A stretch of 64,000 nucleotides of DNA. It comes from Chlamydiales bacterium (GTDB lineage: Bacteria; Chlamydiota; Chlamydiia; Chlamydiales; Rhabdochlamydiaceae). Within the stretch, counting starts at the first letter, position 1, and every line of letters begins with the position of its first letter. A program made the position numbers and the translations under genes. The stretch spans positions 434,001-498,000 of the forward strand of contig JACPOL010000008.1 in NCBI GenBank assembly GCA_016185065.1, given 5' to 3'. The notes beneath the pieces were generated by a model. It was not told the DNA's origin, ran no database searches, and saw only the letters and a list, made by a program, of their open reading frames with translations. Shown here piece by piece: positions 35,292 through 44,960 of the stretch.

Positions 35292-38123
35292 ATGGCAGAA
35301 CTCGATAAAGCTTACGATCCGAAGAAGGTTGAGGAGAAGTGGTCCCAATTTTGGGAGCAGGGCGGTTTTTTTAAGGCAGATGCGAAGAGCACAAAGCCCG
35401 CCTACTCGATCTCTATTCCTCCTCCAAACGTCACAGGTGTGCTCCACATGGGGCATGCGCTTGGCGACACTCTGCAGGACGTGCTGATCCGCTGGAAGCG
35501 GATGAGCGGCTATGAGGCTCTCTGGGTTCCTGGGACGGACCATGCGGGCATCGCCACACAAACAGTCGTTGAAAAACAGCTGATCGCAAAAACGGGCAAG
35601 CGCCGTAAAGAGTTCTCTAGAGAGGAGTTTCTCTCGCACGTCTGGGCTTGGAAAGAGACGAGCGAAAATCAGATTCTTTCGCAGATCAAACGTCTTGGCT
35701 GTTCTTGCGACTGGTCGCGCCTTGCCTTCACCATGGATGAGAAGCGCAACCTTGCCGTGCGCACGATGTTCAAGAAGATGTTTGACGATGGGCTCATCTA
35801 CCGCGGCGACTACCTCGTGAACTGGGACCCGATCACACAGACCGCTCTTGCCGACGACGAGGTGGAGTATGAAGAGAGAACAACAAGCCTCTGGTATATC
35901 CGCTATCCGGTTGAAGGAAGCCGCGAGTCGATTATTATTGCCACTACGCGCCCAGAAACGATGCTCGGAGATGTCGCTGTTGCAGTTTCACCAAGCGACC
36001 ACAGATATAGCTCACTTATCGGCAGCACACTGATCCTTCCTTTGATGGGAAGACGCATTCCCGTGGTTGCAGATCACCACGTCGATCCGACATTTGGCAC
36101 TGGCGTTGTTAAAATTACTCCTGCTCATGATCCAAACGACTATGAGATCGCCCACAGACACAATCTTCCCCTTATCAACATCCTCACTCCCGACGGGCAC
36201 ATCAATGAGAATGGCGGAGAGTTTCAAGGGCTTCCAAAAGAAGAGGCGCGCGAGATCATCGTGCAGAAGCTCAAAGAGCTAAAACTACTAGAGCGCGTAG
36301 AGCCCTATAAGCACAGAGTGGGCCTCTCCTACCGCTCAAAAGCGATCATCGAACCCTACCTCTCTAAGCAGTGGTTTGTTCGCATGGCGCCCTTCAAAGA
36401 GAAGCTGATCTCTGCCGTAAAAGAGGGACGCGTTAAGCTCCTTCCGGCTCACTGGGATCACACCTACTTCCACTGGATTGAGAATCTTCGCGACTGGTGC
36501 ATCTCGAGGCAGCTCTGGTGGGGACATCGCATTCCCATCTGGTACAAAAAGGCGAACCCGGAAGAGATGATCTGCTATGCAGGCACAGATCTTCCCCCTG
36601 AAGTTAAGAAGGCGCCCGAAGAGTGGGCTCAAGACGAGGACGTACTCGACACCTGGTTCTCATCCGCTCTCTGGCCCTTCAGCATCCTGGGCTGGCCCGA
36701 GAAGACGCCAGATCTGGAGAAGTTCTATCCCAACAGCACGCTTGTTACCGGACACGACATCCTCTTCTTCTGGGCAGCGCGCATGATTCTCATGGGAGAA
36801 TATGCTCTCGACGAGCCACCATTTACCGAGACCTTCATCCACGGCCTTATCTACGGAAAGTCCTACTGGAAGTATCAGAAGGATGGCTCCACCTCTTTTG
36901 TCACCGGCAAAGAGCGCGATGGATACGATCTCGGACAGCCCACACCTCCTGAAGTGCACTCCAAGTGGGAGAAGATGTCCAAATCGAAGGGAAACGTCAT
37001 CGACCCGATCGAAATCATCGACAGTTACGGAACCGATGCGATGCGCATGGCGCTCTGTGCAAGTGCCACTCACGCGAGGCAGATCGACCTCGACCGCAGA
37101 CGCTTTGAAGAGTTTAAGAACTTCACCAACAAGGTCTGGAACGGCGCGCGTTTTGTGCTGATGAACGTAGAGGATCTCACCCCAGATGCTTTTGCAAAAG
37201 GTCTGGATTCAGCTCTATTTACACTCGAAGACCGCTGGATTCTTTCGCTTCTGAATAAAATTACTCAAGAGGTAGAGGGACATTTAGAGGGTTATGCGTT
37301 CGACAAGGCTGCAACCTGCGCCTACGACTTCTTCTGGAAAGAGTTCTGCGCCTACTACGTCGAACTTGTGAAGCCCTTCCTTTTTGGAAAGGTGGGAACT
37401 CCTGATGTGCGCGTAAACAAGCAGAGAGTGCTTGTGACAATTCTCTGCCACATGGTGCGCCTCTTGCATCCGATGGCGCCTTTTGTGACTGAAGAGCTCT
37501 TCCAGATTCTGAAAGAGCGCTTTAGCTCTGATGCCCCTCTCACTCATGAGCCGTATGTGAAAGCAGCTTCAGAAGCTCTTCGCACTGCTGCCTGCGCAGT
37601 TGCGTCTTATCCCAAGCTTGTACGCGCAAGCGATATCGATGCTGAGATCGAGCGCCGTTTTGCGCTGATGGATAGCATCGTTCACGCTGTGCGCAACATT
37701 CGTGCAGAGATGCAGCTCCCTCCCGGCACTGCCACCGACCTGATCCTCATCGGCTCTTCAAACGATCCGGAGTTTAAGATCGTAAAAGAGAATCAGATGC
37801 TGGTTCAGAGTCTTGTGCGCATCCAGAACATGCAGTTTGAAACAGAAGAGACGCCCCTCTCCTTCTCGGCCAGCGCAGTGGTAGGCAGCATCAAGCTTGT
37901 TATCCCACTCCCTGCAGAGATGAGAGAGAAGGAGCTGATCCGCCTTACCAAAGAGCAGGAGAAGCTAATCCAGCAGCAGAATAAGACGCGCGAGCAGCTG
38001 GCTAATCCACAATTTGTTCAGAGAGCCCCCGCAGAACTTGTAGAAAAATTGAAAGCTGCTATTGTGCAAGCAGATAAAGAGCTCGCAGAAGTGATGAGCA
38101 AGCTCAAGAAATTTTCTACTTAA
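35292..38123 (+). CDS. valS: Valyl-tRNA synthetase
   Basis: 943 residues, class I synthetase for valine. N-terminal AYDPKKVEEKWSQFWE, the HIGH-type site PPNVTGVLHMGHALG, the editing domain with TTRPETMLGDVAV, and the KMSKS motif (KWEKMSKSKGNVIDP) are all present. The last 70 residues form the tRNA-binding coiled coil (EKELIRLTKEQEKLIQQQNK...). The frame is open from 35196, but those first 32 residues are translated hairpin repeat, and the conserved start is the ATG at 35292 (MAELDKAYDPKK). Followed 10 nt later by the P-type ATPase gene, so the two may be cotranscribed. Confidence 0.95.
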   Translation: MAELDKAYDPKKVEEKWSQFWEQGGFFKADAKSTKPAYSISIPPPNVTGVLHMGHALGDTLQDVLIRWKRMSGYEALWVPGTDHAGIATQTVVEKQLIAKTGKRRKEFSREEFLSHVWAWKETSENQILSQIKRLGCSCDWSRLAFTMDEKRNLAVRTMFKKMFDDGLIYRGDYLVNWDPITQTALADDEVEYEERTTSLWYIRYPVEGSRESIIIATTRPETMLGDVAVAVSPSDHRYSSLIGSTLILPLMGRRIPVVADHHVDPTFGTGVVKITPAHDPNDYEIAHRHNLPLINILTPDGHINENGGEFQGLPKEEAREIIVQKLKELKLLERVEPYKHRVGLSYRSKAIIEPYLSKQWFVRMAPFKEKLISAVKEGRVKLLPAHWDHTYFHWIENLRDWCISRQLWWGHRIPIWYKKANPEEMICYAGTDLPPEVKKAPEEWAQDEDVLDTWFSSALWPFSILGWPEKTPDLEKFYPNSTLVTGHDILFFWAARMILMGEYALDEPPFTETFIHGLIYGKSYWKYQKDGSTSFVTGKERDGYDLGQPTPPEVHSKWEKMSKSKGNVIDPIEIIDSYGTDAMRMALCASATHARQIDLDRRRFEEFKNFTNKVWNGARFVLMNVEDLTPDAFAKGLDSALFTLEDRWILSLLNKITQEVEGHLEGYAFDKAATCAYDFFWKEFCAYYVELVKPFLFGKVGTPDVRVNKQRVLVTILCHMVRLLHPMAPFVTEELFQILKERFSSDAPLTHEPYVKAASEALRTAACAVASYPKLVRASDIDAEIERRFALMDSIVHAVRNIRAEMQLPPGTATDLILIGSSNDPEFKIVKENQMLVQSLVRIQNMQFETEETPLSFSASAVVGSIKLVIPLPAEMREKELIRLTKEQEKLIQQQNKTREQLANPQFVQRAPAELVEKLKAAIVQADKELAEVMSKLKKFST

Positions 38124-38133
38124 GAACGAGTAA

Positions 38134-40242
38134 ATGACAGATCAGTACACCTGTCCGATGCACCCCGAGGTGCTTCAGGATACTCCTGGCTCTTGTCCCA
38201 TTTGCGGAATGGCGCTTGAATCGAGAGGATTTTCTGCCGAAACGCAGGAAGATAGTGAGCTCAGCTCGATGACAAGGCGTTTTGGCGTCTGCCTTGCGCT
38301 GACACTTCCCCTCATGCTCCTCTTTCTTTTTGGAGACCTTCTCTCCCCTGCCAGCAGCATGTGGATCGAAGCGCTCCTTGCAACGCCTGTTGTCCTCTGG
38401 GGCGCCTGGCCCTTTTTTGTACGCGGAGGCCGGTCGATCATCAATGGGAAGCTCAATATGTTCACACTGATCTCGATCGGTGTGGGCTCCGCATATATCT
38501 ACAGCATTATCGCTCTCTTCTTTCCTGAGCTCTTCCCCTCTCCGACATCAATCGATGTAGCAGCACCAAAAGAAGGCGTCAGCGTATACTTCGAAGCTTC
38601 TGCTGCAATCACTGTGCTTGTGCTTTTGGGACAGGTCCTAGAACTTAGGGCCCGCAGCAAGACGAGCCATGCAATTAGAGCGCTTCTGGGCCTCTCTCCA
38701 AAAACGGCAACTCTCGTATCGCGAAACGGCCAAGAGCAGGAGGTTCTATTCGATCAGGTTACCCGAGGAGATATCCTGCGCGTTAAACCCGGAGAGAAGA
38801 TCCCCGTGGATGGAGTGGTGATCGAGGGCTTCAGCCGTGTTGATGAGTCGATGATCTCTGGAGAGCCGCTACCACAAGATAAAAGAGTTGGAAGCAGAGT
38901 GATCGGCGCCACATTAAACCAGAGCGGCAGCTTCCTCATGCGCGCAGAAAAAGTGGGCAGCGAAACCCTGCTTGCACGCATTGTGCAGATGGTAAGTGAA
39001 GCTCAACGAAGCAGGGCTCCAATTCAGAAGTTGGCAGATAGAGTATCGGGCTATTTTGTCCCCGCAGTTGTCATGATCGCAATTCTCACCTTCTGGATCT
39101 GGTATCTGGTAGGGCCAGAGCCTGCGCTCGCAAACGGAATCATTAATGCCGTCTCGGTGCTGATTATCGCCTGTCCCTGCGCTCTTGGTCTTGCAACCCC
39201 GATGTCGATCATGGTTGGAGTTGAAAAAGGAGCAAGCGAGGGGATCTTGATCAAGAATGCAGAGGCACTTGAACAGCTTGAAAAGGTCAATACCGTCATC
39301 TGCGATAAAACGGGCACCTTGACCGAAGGTAAGATCCGCCTGAACACGATCTACTCGATTGAGAGTGGTGGTGAAGATCGCCTTCTTCGCTATGCCGCGA
39401 GTTTAGAGCTCGGCAGCGAGCATCCTCTTGCTCAACCCATCGTCGAGGCGGCAAAAGAGAAGGGGCTCGCTCTTGAGAAGGTAGAAGAGTTTCAGTCGCA
39501 TGCGGGTCTTGGAGTAACCGGCGTCATCGACGGCAAGAGCGTGGCAGTTGGCAACAGGCAGCTGATGATCACTTTGGGGCTCGACGTCTCGGCTCTCCAC
39601 GACATGGCAGAGAGCTATAGGGGGCAGGCCCAGACAGCGATCTTTGTGGCTGTAGATAAAAAGCCGATTGGTGTCCTCGCAGTGTTTGATAAGATTAAAG
39701 AGTCCACTCTCGAGGCGATCGATCTGCTTCATGAAGCTAAAATCCGGATCGTGATGCTTACAGGAGATAACTTCACAACAGCGCGCGTCGTTGCTAAAAA
39801 GTTGAATATCGATGAAGTGGAAGCGGAGATACTTCCTGAGCATAAGGGCAAGATTGTAAAGCAGCTTCAAGAGCGTGGCAAGATCGTCGCAATGGCAGGA
39901 GATGGAATCAATGACGCACCCGCGCTTGCTCAAGCAGACGTCGGCATCGCCATGGGGACAGGCTCCGATGCTGCAATTGAAAGCGCCGGCATCACTCTCG
40001 TTCACGGAGATCTGCGCGGTATCGCACGAGCCCGCAACCTCAGCATCGCCACTATGCACAACATCCGTCAGAACCTCTGGTTCGCTTTTATTTACAACGC
40101 CCTCGGCGTTCCTATCGCCACGGGCATTCTCTATCCCTCATTCGATATTCTACTCAGCCCGGTGATCGCAAGCGCTGCTATGGCCTTCAGCTCCGTCTCC
40201 GTCGTCTGGAACGCCCTCCGTCTCCACCGCGCCAAAATCTAG
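38134..40242 (+). CDS. Copper/silver-type P1B ATPase
   Basis: 702 residues. The N-terminus [24 protein letters not shown] is the heavy-metal-binding domain often found in Cu/Ag exporters, in place of a CxxC MerR-like domain. About eight membrane helices; the sixth contains the metal-site motif [12 protein letters not shown]. The phosphorylation site is [10 protein letters not shown], the actuator loop is [12 protein letters not shown], and the hinge is [14 protein letters not shown]. These place it with CopA-like exporters that pump Cu(I) out of the cytoplasm at the cost of ATP. Which metal is moved cannot be decided from sequence alone. It directly follows valS (10 nt). Metal export would fit resistance to copper delivered by phagocytic hosts; this is inference. 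Confidence 0.88.
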   Translation: MTDQYTCPMHPEVLQDTPGSCPICGMALESRGFSAETQEDSELSSMTRRFGVCLALTLPLMLLFLFGDLLSPASSMWIEALLATPVVLWGAWPFFVRGGRSIINGKLNMFTLISIGVGSAYIYSIIALFFPELFPSPTSIDVAAPKEGVSVYFEASAAITVLVLLGQVLELRARSKTSHAIRALLGLSPKTATLVSRNGQEQEVLFDQVTRGDILRVKPGEKIPVDGVVIEGFSRVDESMISGEPLPQDKRVGSRVIGATLNQSGSFLMRAEKVGSETLLARIVQMVSEAQRSRAPIQKLADRVSGYFVPAVVMIAILTFWIWYLVGPEPALANGIINAVSVLIIACPCALGLATPMSIMVGVEKGASEGILIKNAEALEQLEKVNTVICDKTGTLTEGKIRLNTIYSIESGGEDRLLRYAASLELGSEHPLAQPIVEAAKEKGLALEKVEEFQSHAGLGVTGVIDGKSVAVGNRQLMITLGLDVSALHDMAESYRGQAQTAIFVAVDKKPIGVLAVFDKIKESTLEAIDLLHEAKIRIVMLTGDNFTTARVVAKKLNIDEVEAEILPEHKGKIVKQLQERGKIVAMAGDGINDAPALAQADVGIAMGTGSDAAIESAGITLVHGDLRGIARARNLSIATMHNIRQNLWFAFIYNALGVPIATGILYPSFDILLSPVIASAAMAFSSVSVVWNALRLHRAKI

Positions 40243-40249
40243 GAGAAGA

Positions 40250-40395
40250 GCGCTCGGAGAAGAGCCCGCCGAGAAAAATGGACATTAATGGACGAGGAAC
40301 GGACAGGAAATGGACAGGCGGGCAAGAGGGGAAAGAATTCTTTCTTCAGCGCGTGTCCATTAACGTCCATTTTCCCGGGCGGGTCTTCTCTTCTA
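40250..40395. repeat. Long hairpin with GGAC-period arms, copy 2
   Basis: Shorter sister of the element at 35078-35264. The left arm has GGACATTAAT, GGACGAGGAAC, GGACAGGAAAT, GGACAGGCGGG. The right arm has GCGTGTCCATTAAC, GTCCATTTTCCC, GGGCGGGTCTTCTC. The outer left end GCGCTCGGAGAAGAGCCCGCC is nearly the same as in copy 1, and the centre GAAAGAATTCTTTC is a perfect 14-nt palindrome. It starts about 8 nt after the ATPase stop. Confidence 0.7.
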
Positions 40396-40422
40396 GAAAA
40401 AGGAGAGGGGTGCAAATCTAAA

Positions 40423-40451
40423 TTTAAATTTTACTTCACATTCGATATAGT
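40423..40451 (+). promoter_or_regulatory. Candidate promoter of the MORN/CaaX gene
   Basis: TTTAAA at 40423-40428 (four of six matches to the -35 consensus) and TATAGT at 40446-40451 (five of six) are 17 nt apart. The start would fall near 40458. AGGAGC at 40474-40479 lies 6 nt before the ATG at 40486. The hairpin just upstream separates it from the ATPase gene. Confidence 0.45.
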
Positions 40452-40485
40452 CTCGTTCCGACCAGATTAATCACAGGAGCTTTCT

Positions 40486-40947
40486 ATGACCTCGACATCT
40501 GCTTCGGAACCGCTGCTGCGTGCAAGGGTTGCAAGTGAACCAGTATACCGCGGTGCAGGCGCAGCTTCAAGAGCGGCCCCAGCCAGGCAAGGGTTTGCTG
40601 GAGAAGGGGCAAGTTCGATCTCAAGCCTTGCAGATGAGGGAGAAGAAGCTCCTACAAGAAAGTGCATCTCAATTACCTATGATGATGGAAGCATATACCA
40701 TGGAGAGGTCAACGAAAACAATATACCTGATGGTCATGGCAAAATGCGCTATAATGACAACTGCTATTTCCAAGGGCGCTTTGTAAATGGCCGCAAGGAT
40801 ACCGGGCATATTTGCCATTTAGATCACAAGGGGTGCAGACACACCACTTTTATTAAAAAAGGTAGAGAAGTCGAAGAGGAGTGGTGCGACTGCTGCTATC
40901 TGCCAGGAGCAAAAGATGAGGGGCAAAACTGCTGCGCCGTCATGTAG
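40486..40947 (+). CDS. MORN-repeat protein ending in a CaaX prenylation box
   Basis: 153 residues. Residues 1-57 are low-complexity (Ala, Ser, Arg-rich), typical of an unstructured secretion or linker region. Two MORN-like repeats follow: YHGEVNENNIPDGHGKMRY (71-89) and YFQGRFVNGRKDTGHICHL (94-112). A Cys-rich part (EEWCDCCYLPGAKD) leads to the last residues NCCAVM. C-A-V-M fits the eukaryotic CaaX rule, with Met at X favouring farnesylation, and the preceding Cys149 could be palmitoylated. Bacteria lack prenyltransferases of this type, but Legionella effectors use host enzymes through such boxes. The combination suggests an effector that anchors itself in a host or vacuole membrane. It has its own promoter candidate and ribosome site. 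No secretion signal can be confirmed from sequence. Confidence 0.7.
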   Translation: MTSTSASEPLLRARVASEPVYRGAGAASRAAPARQGFAGEGASSISSLADEGEEAPTRKCISITYDDGSIYHGEVNENNIPDGHGKMRYNDNCYFQGRFVNGRKDTGHICHLDHKGCRHTTFIKKGREVEEEWCDCCYLPGAKDEGQNCCAVM

Positions 40948-40962
40948 AGTCAGGAAGCTTTT

Positions 40963-41877
40963 TTAAGTGGGTTTTGCGGGCTTGATGGGACGAGTGTAGA
41001 AGATGGCGTAGATGCCGCCTGCGGCTACGAGGATCATGCCGATGATGGAGAGGTAGGTGGGTATCTTATCCCAGAAGAACCAGTCGAAGAGTGCAGAGTA
41101 GACAACTGCGGTGTAGGTAAAGGGGCTGAGCTGCGTGGCGCTTCCATAGCGGAAGGCGAGCATAAAAATCGATTGAGCGATGATGGTGATTAGCCCGAGT
41201 CCGATGAGCAGAATTAGAGTTTGAGCTGAGAGAGCGGTCCAGGTTGCAATAGAGAATGGAAGGGCGAGCAGAACGCCAGTAAGAAAGAAGTAGAACATCA
41301 CAACGCGGCTCTTCTCTTTAGATGAGAGCAGTCTAATTGTAATCATCACGACTGCGAGAAAGACTCCCCCGATGAGCGCATAAGTGGCGCCGTAGTTAAA
41401 GACTTCGGAGGTGGGTTTCAAAATGAGCATTACGCCGAGAAATCCGAGAAAAATTCCGATCCAGATCTTCTTCTCAATCTTTTTTTTCAACCAGAAGTAG
41501 GCAACAAGAGGGACAAAAATCGGTGCCGTATTATTCAGAAGCACGGTGTTTGCAAGCGAGATGCTTCTGATGGCCATAAGAACCATCACAGTATTCAACT
41601 GACCAAAAATGCACCTAATCAGCAGTAGGCGAAAAGGGGCTCTCCTCACATCCTTAAAATGGTGCTTTATCACGCTGGGCAAGGTAAAGAGAAGTCCAAC
41701 CAGATTCTGGAAGAGCATGATAGTGGGGATCTCAGTGCTCTCTTGCAGCTTGCGCGCAAGAGCTACGATACAGGTCGAAAAGAGGCCAAAGATGAGCATG
41801 AGAATCACGCCCTTGCGGAAATGGTGAGCCTCATGGAGATGACTCTCATCGAGCGGCTGAAAAAGATCTTTGTTCAC
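40963..41877 (-). CDS. DMT/EamA-family transporter
   Basis: 304 residues with about ten hydrophobic helices in two EamA halves (first from residue 25, second from about residue 165). Conserved features include LLNNTAPIFVPLVAYFWLKKK and the half-end motif GIFLGFLGVMLILKP. Members carry small metabolites; a chlamydial relative is known to import S-adenosylmethionine, but the substrate here is open. The GTG start overlaps the stop of the upstream symporter gene (GTGA), so the two are coupled. The ATG further inside would remove part of the first helix. Confidence 0.82.
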   Translation of the reverse strand: MNKDLFQPLDESHLHEAHHFRKGVILMLIFGLFSTCIVALARKLQESTEIPTIMLFQNLVGLLFTLPSVIKHHFKDVRRAPFRLLLIRCIFGQLNTVMVLMAIRSISLANTVLLNNTAPIFVPLVAYFWLKKKIEKKIWIGIFLGFLGVMLILKPTSEVFNYGATYALIGGVFLAVVMITIRLLSSKEKSRVVMFYFFLTGVLLALPFSIATWTALSAQTLILLIGLGLITIIAQSIFMLAFRYGSATQLSPFTYTAVVYSALFDWFFWDKIPTYLSIIGMILVAAGGIYAIFYTRPIKPAKPT

Positions 41878-43256
41878 GACAGCTCAGCTTCTTTTTTCTC
41901 GTGTTTCAAGAGGGCAAAAAAGCCGTTAGCCTCTGCGACAACGACGCCAGAAAGAGCGAAGAGTCCAATGAGGTTGGGAAGGGCCATCAGACCATTCATG
42001 ATGTCGACAAGAGGCCAGACGATATCAAAGCTCATGATAGCGCCAAAAAAGGCCATGAGACAGAAAAGAATGCGGTAGATTTTTAGCGTCCGCTCCCCTG
42101 CCATAAACTCGATGCACTTCTCTCCGTAGTAGGCCCAGCCGATGATGGTTGTATAACCAAAGAGGACGAGGCCGATGGCGACGATCGCTCCCCCGCCGGG
42201 AATGACAGATCGAAAGGCTTGCATCACAAGAGGCGCACCATTCAGTGCCCTGCCATCTGCGCCAACCATGCCGAGAACATCAGTTACTGAGACAACGAGG
42301 GCTGTGATGGTGCATACGACGATGCTCGACAGAAAGACGCCAGTCATGGAAATAAGAGCCTGTCTTCCGGGGACATCGGTCTTTGCGGCGGCTGCCGCAA
42401 TCGGAGCGCTTCCAAGGCCTGCTTCATTCGAAGAGACGCCTCTTGCAACTCCCATCTGGATCGCAGCCATCACCGAGGCGCCCAAAAAGCCTCCGAAGGC
42501 GGCCTGTCCGGTGAAAGCCGTGGAGACGATATTCATGAGGCTTGCGGGAATGCGCTCATAATGTGCACAGAGGATGATGACTCCTCCAATTGCATACATG
42601 AGTGCCATCATGGGCACGAGGTATGAGCTCACCTTCCCGATGGTTTTAATGCCGCCTAGGATGACGACAGAGGTAAACATCATGAGAATGATACCGCACC
42701 AGAGCGGAGAGAGGCCAATGAGGTCGTGCATCGCAGCTGCAATCGAATTGGACTGGGTCATATTGCCGCCAGCAAATGCCGATAGGGCGCCAAAGACCGC
42801 AAAAACAACGCCTAGCCAGCGCCAACCAAGTCCCTGAGTGATGTAGTACATGGGACCGCCGCACATCTCTCCGCGCTTATCCACGATGCGGTATTTGACT
42901 GCGAGGATCGCCTCAGCGAATTTTGTGACCATTCCGATGAGGGCGATCACCCACATCCAGAAGATCGCGCCAAAGCCGCCAGCCACGATTGCAGTTGCAA
43001 CTCCAGCAATGCTTCCAATGCCGATCGTCGCAGCAAGTGCTGTCATTAACGATTGGAACTGGCTAATATCCCCCTCAGCATTGTCGTCGCTGCGGGTGAA
43101 GGCGAGTTTAAGAGAGTAGGCGAGGTAGCGAAACTGCATCCCTTTTAGGCGGACAGTAAGGAAAACTCCAAGCCCGCATAAGAGGATGACTAGACAGTAG
43201 TTCCACATCCAGCTGTCGATGTGATTTAGAAACGAGACAATAGAGGTTGAAATCAT
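41874..43256 (-). CDS. Sodium:alanine/glycine symporter (AGCS family)
   Basis: 460 residues, about eleven membrane helices. AGCS features: FQSLMTALAATIGIGSIAGV (the conserved sodium-site region), GGPMYYITQGLG, and GVARGVSSNEAGLGSAPIAA, the family signature. Takes up alanine or glycine with Na+ across the inner membrane. The Chlamydia trachomatis counterpart, as I recall, sits beside a lipoprotein gene, and a lipoprotein gene is also found close by here (44304). Coupled to the DMT transporter gene downstream by a 4-nt overlap. It is divergent from aroG with only 59 bp between starts. Confidence 0.9.
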   Translation of the reverse strand: MISTSIVSFLNHIDSWMWNYCLVILLCGLGVFLTVRLKGMQFRYLAYSLKLAFTRSDDNAEGDISQFQSLMTALAATIGIGSIAGVATAIVAGGFGAIFWMWVIALIGMVTKFAEAILAVKYRIVDKRGEMCGGPMYYITQGLGWRWLGVVFAVFGALSAFAGGNMTQSNSIAAAMHDLIGLSPLWCGIILMMFTSVVILGGIKTIGKVSSYLVPMMALMYAIGGVIILCAHYERIPASLMNIVSTAFTGQAAFGGFLGASVMAAIQMGVARGVSSNEAGLGSAPIAAAAAKTDVPGRQALISMTGVFLSSIVVCTITALVVSVTDVLGMVGADGRALNGAPLVMQAFRSVIPGGGAIVAIGLVLFGYTTIIGWAYYGEKCIEFMAGERTLKIYRILFCLMAFFGAIMSFDIVWPLVDIMNGLMALPNLIGLFALSGVVVAEANGFFALLKHEKKEAELS

Positions 43257-43315
43257 GGCCGACCATACTAATCGATCCTTTGAATTTTTGGCGAGCCGTG
43301 GTAAGTTATTACATT

Positions 43316-44323
43316 ATGTTTGAATATAAGAACTTCCCATCTCCTGCAGATTTAAAAGCCGAACTCCCCCTGGAAAATGAGGAGAGAGCGTTTATTGAAG
43401 GGAGCCGTAAAGCAGCCCAAGAGATCGCCTCAGGAAGAGATGGACGCCTCGCGATCATCACAGGTCCCTGTTCAATCCACGAAATAGAAGGCGCCCTAGA
43501 TTATGCAAGAGAGCTGAAGAAGCTCTCCTTAAAAATAGAGGAGAGCTCTTTTCTGGTCATGCGCGTCTACGTGGAGAAATCCAGGACGGGTGTGGGATGG
43601 AAGGGTCTTCTTTACGATCCACACCTGGATGGCTCCTCCTCAATTGAAGCGGGCCTCCGCCTCTCCCGACAACTTTTTATTGAGCTTGCAAAGTTAAGAG
43701 TTCCAATAGCCGTTGAGTTTGTAGACCCGCTCGTATCGCTCTACTTCGACGACCTGATCACATGGGGCTTTATCGGAGCGCGAACCTCCTATTCACAACC
43801 ACATAGACAGCTAGCCTCTTCTCTCCCCTTTCCCATCGGTTTCAAAAATGGTCTTGATGGGGATCTGGACCAGACTCTTCATAGCATCCTCTCTTCAAAA
43901 GCGCCGCACACTTTTTTATATGTCGATAACGAAGGGAAGCTTGCGCCTAAACAGAGCTCTGGCAACCCGTGTTCTCATCTCGTTCTCAGAGGGTCTTTAA
44001 GTGGAACCAACTACGACGAGGAGTCTGTGAATAGAGCATGTGAAAGCCTAAAAGAGCAGAGCCTCTCTCCTAGGCTCCTAATCGATTGCGCGCATGGGAA
44101 TAGCCAAAAGGATTATGAAAAACAGAAAGAAGTTTTTGCTGCCGTAATACAGCAGGTGCAAAAGGGAAGCGATCGGATCATGGGAGTGATGTTAGAAAGC
44201 CACCTGCATGCTGGCAGCCAGCGCTTCGATCTCGACGGTTCACCACTTAAATATGGCATTTCAATCACAGACCCCTGCCTCGACTGGATCTCAACAGAAG
44301 AGCTCATTCTGTCGACTGTCTAA
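43316..44323 (+). CDS. aroG: 3-deoxy-7-phosphoheptulonate (DAHP) synthase
   Basis: 335 residues. First step of the shikimate pathway: condenses phosphoenolpyruvate with erythrose 4-phosphate. Type I alpha signature: IITGPCSIHE, MRVYVEKSRTGVGWKG, AVEFVDP, GARTSYSQPHRQLAS, FKNGLDGDL, IDCAHGNSQKDYEKQ, MLESHLHAGSQ. The open frame extends to 43247, but the conserved sequence and length point to the ATG at 43316 (MFEYKNFPSPADLKAELPL). The erythrose 4-phosphate it needs is connected to transaldolase at 56529. The gene overlaps the convergent lipoprotein gene by 20 nt. Confidence 0.92.
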   Translation: MFEYKNFPSPADLKAELPLENEERAFIEGSRKAAQEIASGRDGRLAIITGPCSIHEIEGALDYARELKKLSLKIEESSFLVMRVYVEKSRTGVGWKGLLYDPHLDGSSSIEAGLRLSRQLFIELAKLRVPIAVEFVDPLVSLYFDDLITWGFIGARTSYSQPHRQLASSLPFPIGFKNGLDGDLDQTLHSILSSKAPHTFLYVDNEGKLAPKQSSGNPCSHLVLRGSLSGTNYDEESVNRACESLKEQSLSPRLLIDCAHGNSQKDYEKQKEVFAAVIQQVQKGSDRIMGVMLESHLHAGSQRFDLDGSPLKYGISITDPCLDWISTEELILSTV

Positions 44324-44897
44324 ACAGATCCTTCTCCATTTTTCCAATTAGTTCGCTCTCTTCTTCAAAGTAGGGATCTTGCGCATATAGCTCTTCATCG
44401 AACGCATCGGGATCATCGGGCCTCTCTTCTGGCTCGAGCTCGACATTTTCGATAGGAGGGAAAGTCTGATCATCGATCTTAACCAGATTGACCCAGAGCT
44501 TGTGCGTCCACTCTTTATAAATCTGGTTGTCGTCAGTGACGATCTCAACGCGATAGGTTAAGATCCCCTGAGTCTCCTCATACTCCTTGTCTAGGACTGA
44601 ACAGGTCTCGTAACCGGTGCGTCTATTGAGAGGGAGTGTGATCGTCTTTTCTGTAAAATTCCAATAGATGATTTTAATGATGAGCTGAGGCTTCTTTTCT
44701 AGAAGTGCAGAGGGAACCCACCAGTGAATGACAAGCTTCTGCCCAGTCGGAGGATGTGCTTGCCGTGGGTCGGGCGTGGCTACGTAGGTACTGGCAAGGT
44801 AGCGAGCGTCGATCCACTCCTGCCTGACAGAGAGGTAGCTTCCCCCACAGGACGCGAGCAGAATTAGAAGGCTGGCGCAAAGAATTTTTTTAAACAC
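44304..44897 (-). CDS. Predicted lipoprotein
   Basis: 197 residues. The signal MFKKILCASLLILLASCGGS has a good lipobox (LLAS before Cys17), so lipidation and retention in the envelope are likely. The mature part is mixed alpha/beta (LVIHWWVPSALLEKKPQLII, LTYRVEIVTDDNQIYKEWTH) and ends in a very acidic stretch (LEPEERPDDPDAFDEEL). I recognise no family. Chlamydia trachomatis has a lipoprotein gene next to its AGCS symporter; this may be the positional counterpart. It is convergent with aroG (20-nt overlap of 3' ends) and divergent from the NUDIX gene (63 bp). Confidence 0.75.
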   Translation of the reverse strand: MFKKILCASLLILLASCGGSYLSVRQEWIDARYLASTYVATPDPRQAHPPTGQKLVIHWWVPSALLEKKPQLIIKIIYWNFTEKTITLPLNRRTGYETCSVLDKEYEETQGILTYRVEIVTDDNQIYKEWTHKLWVNLVKIDDQTFPPIENVELEPEERPDDPDAFDEELYAQDPYFEEESELIGKMEKDLFRQSTE

Positions 44898-44960
44898 TGG
44901 CGCTCTTTTTTGATGAATGCTTATTATGTACCGTCGTAATTAATTTCTCGAGATATTTTC

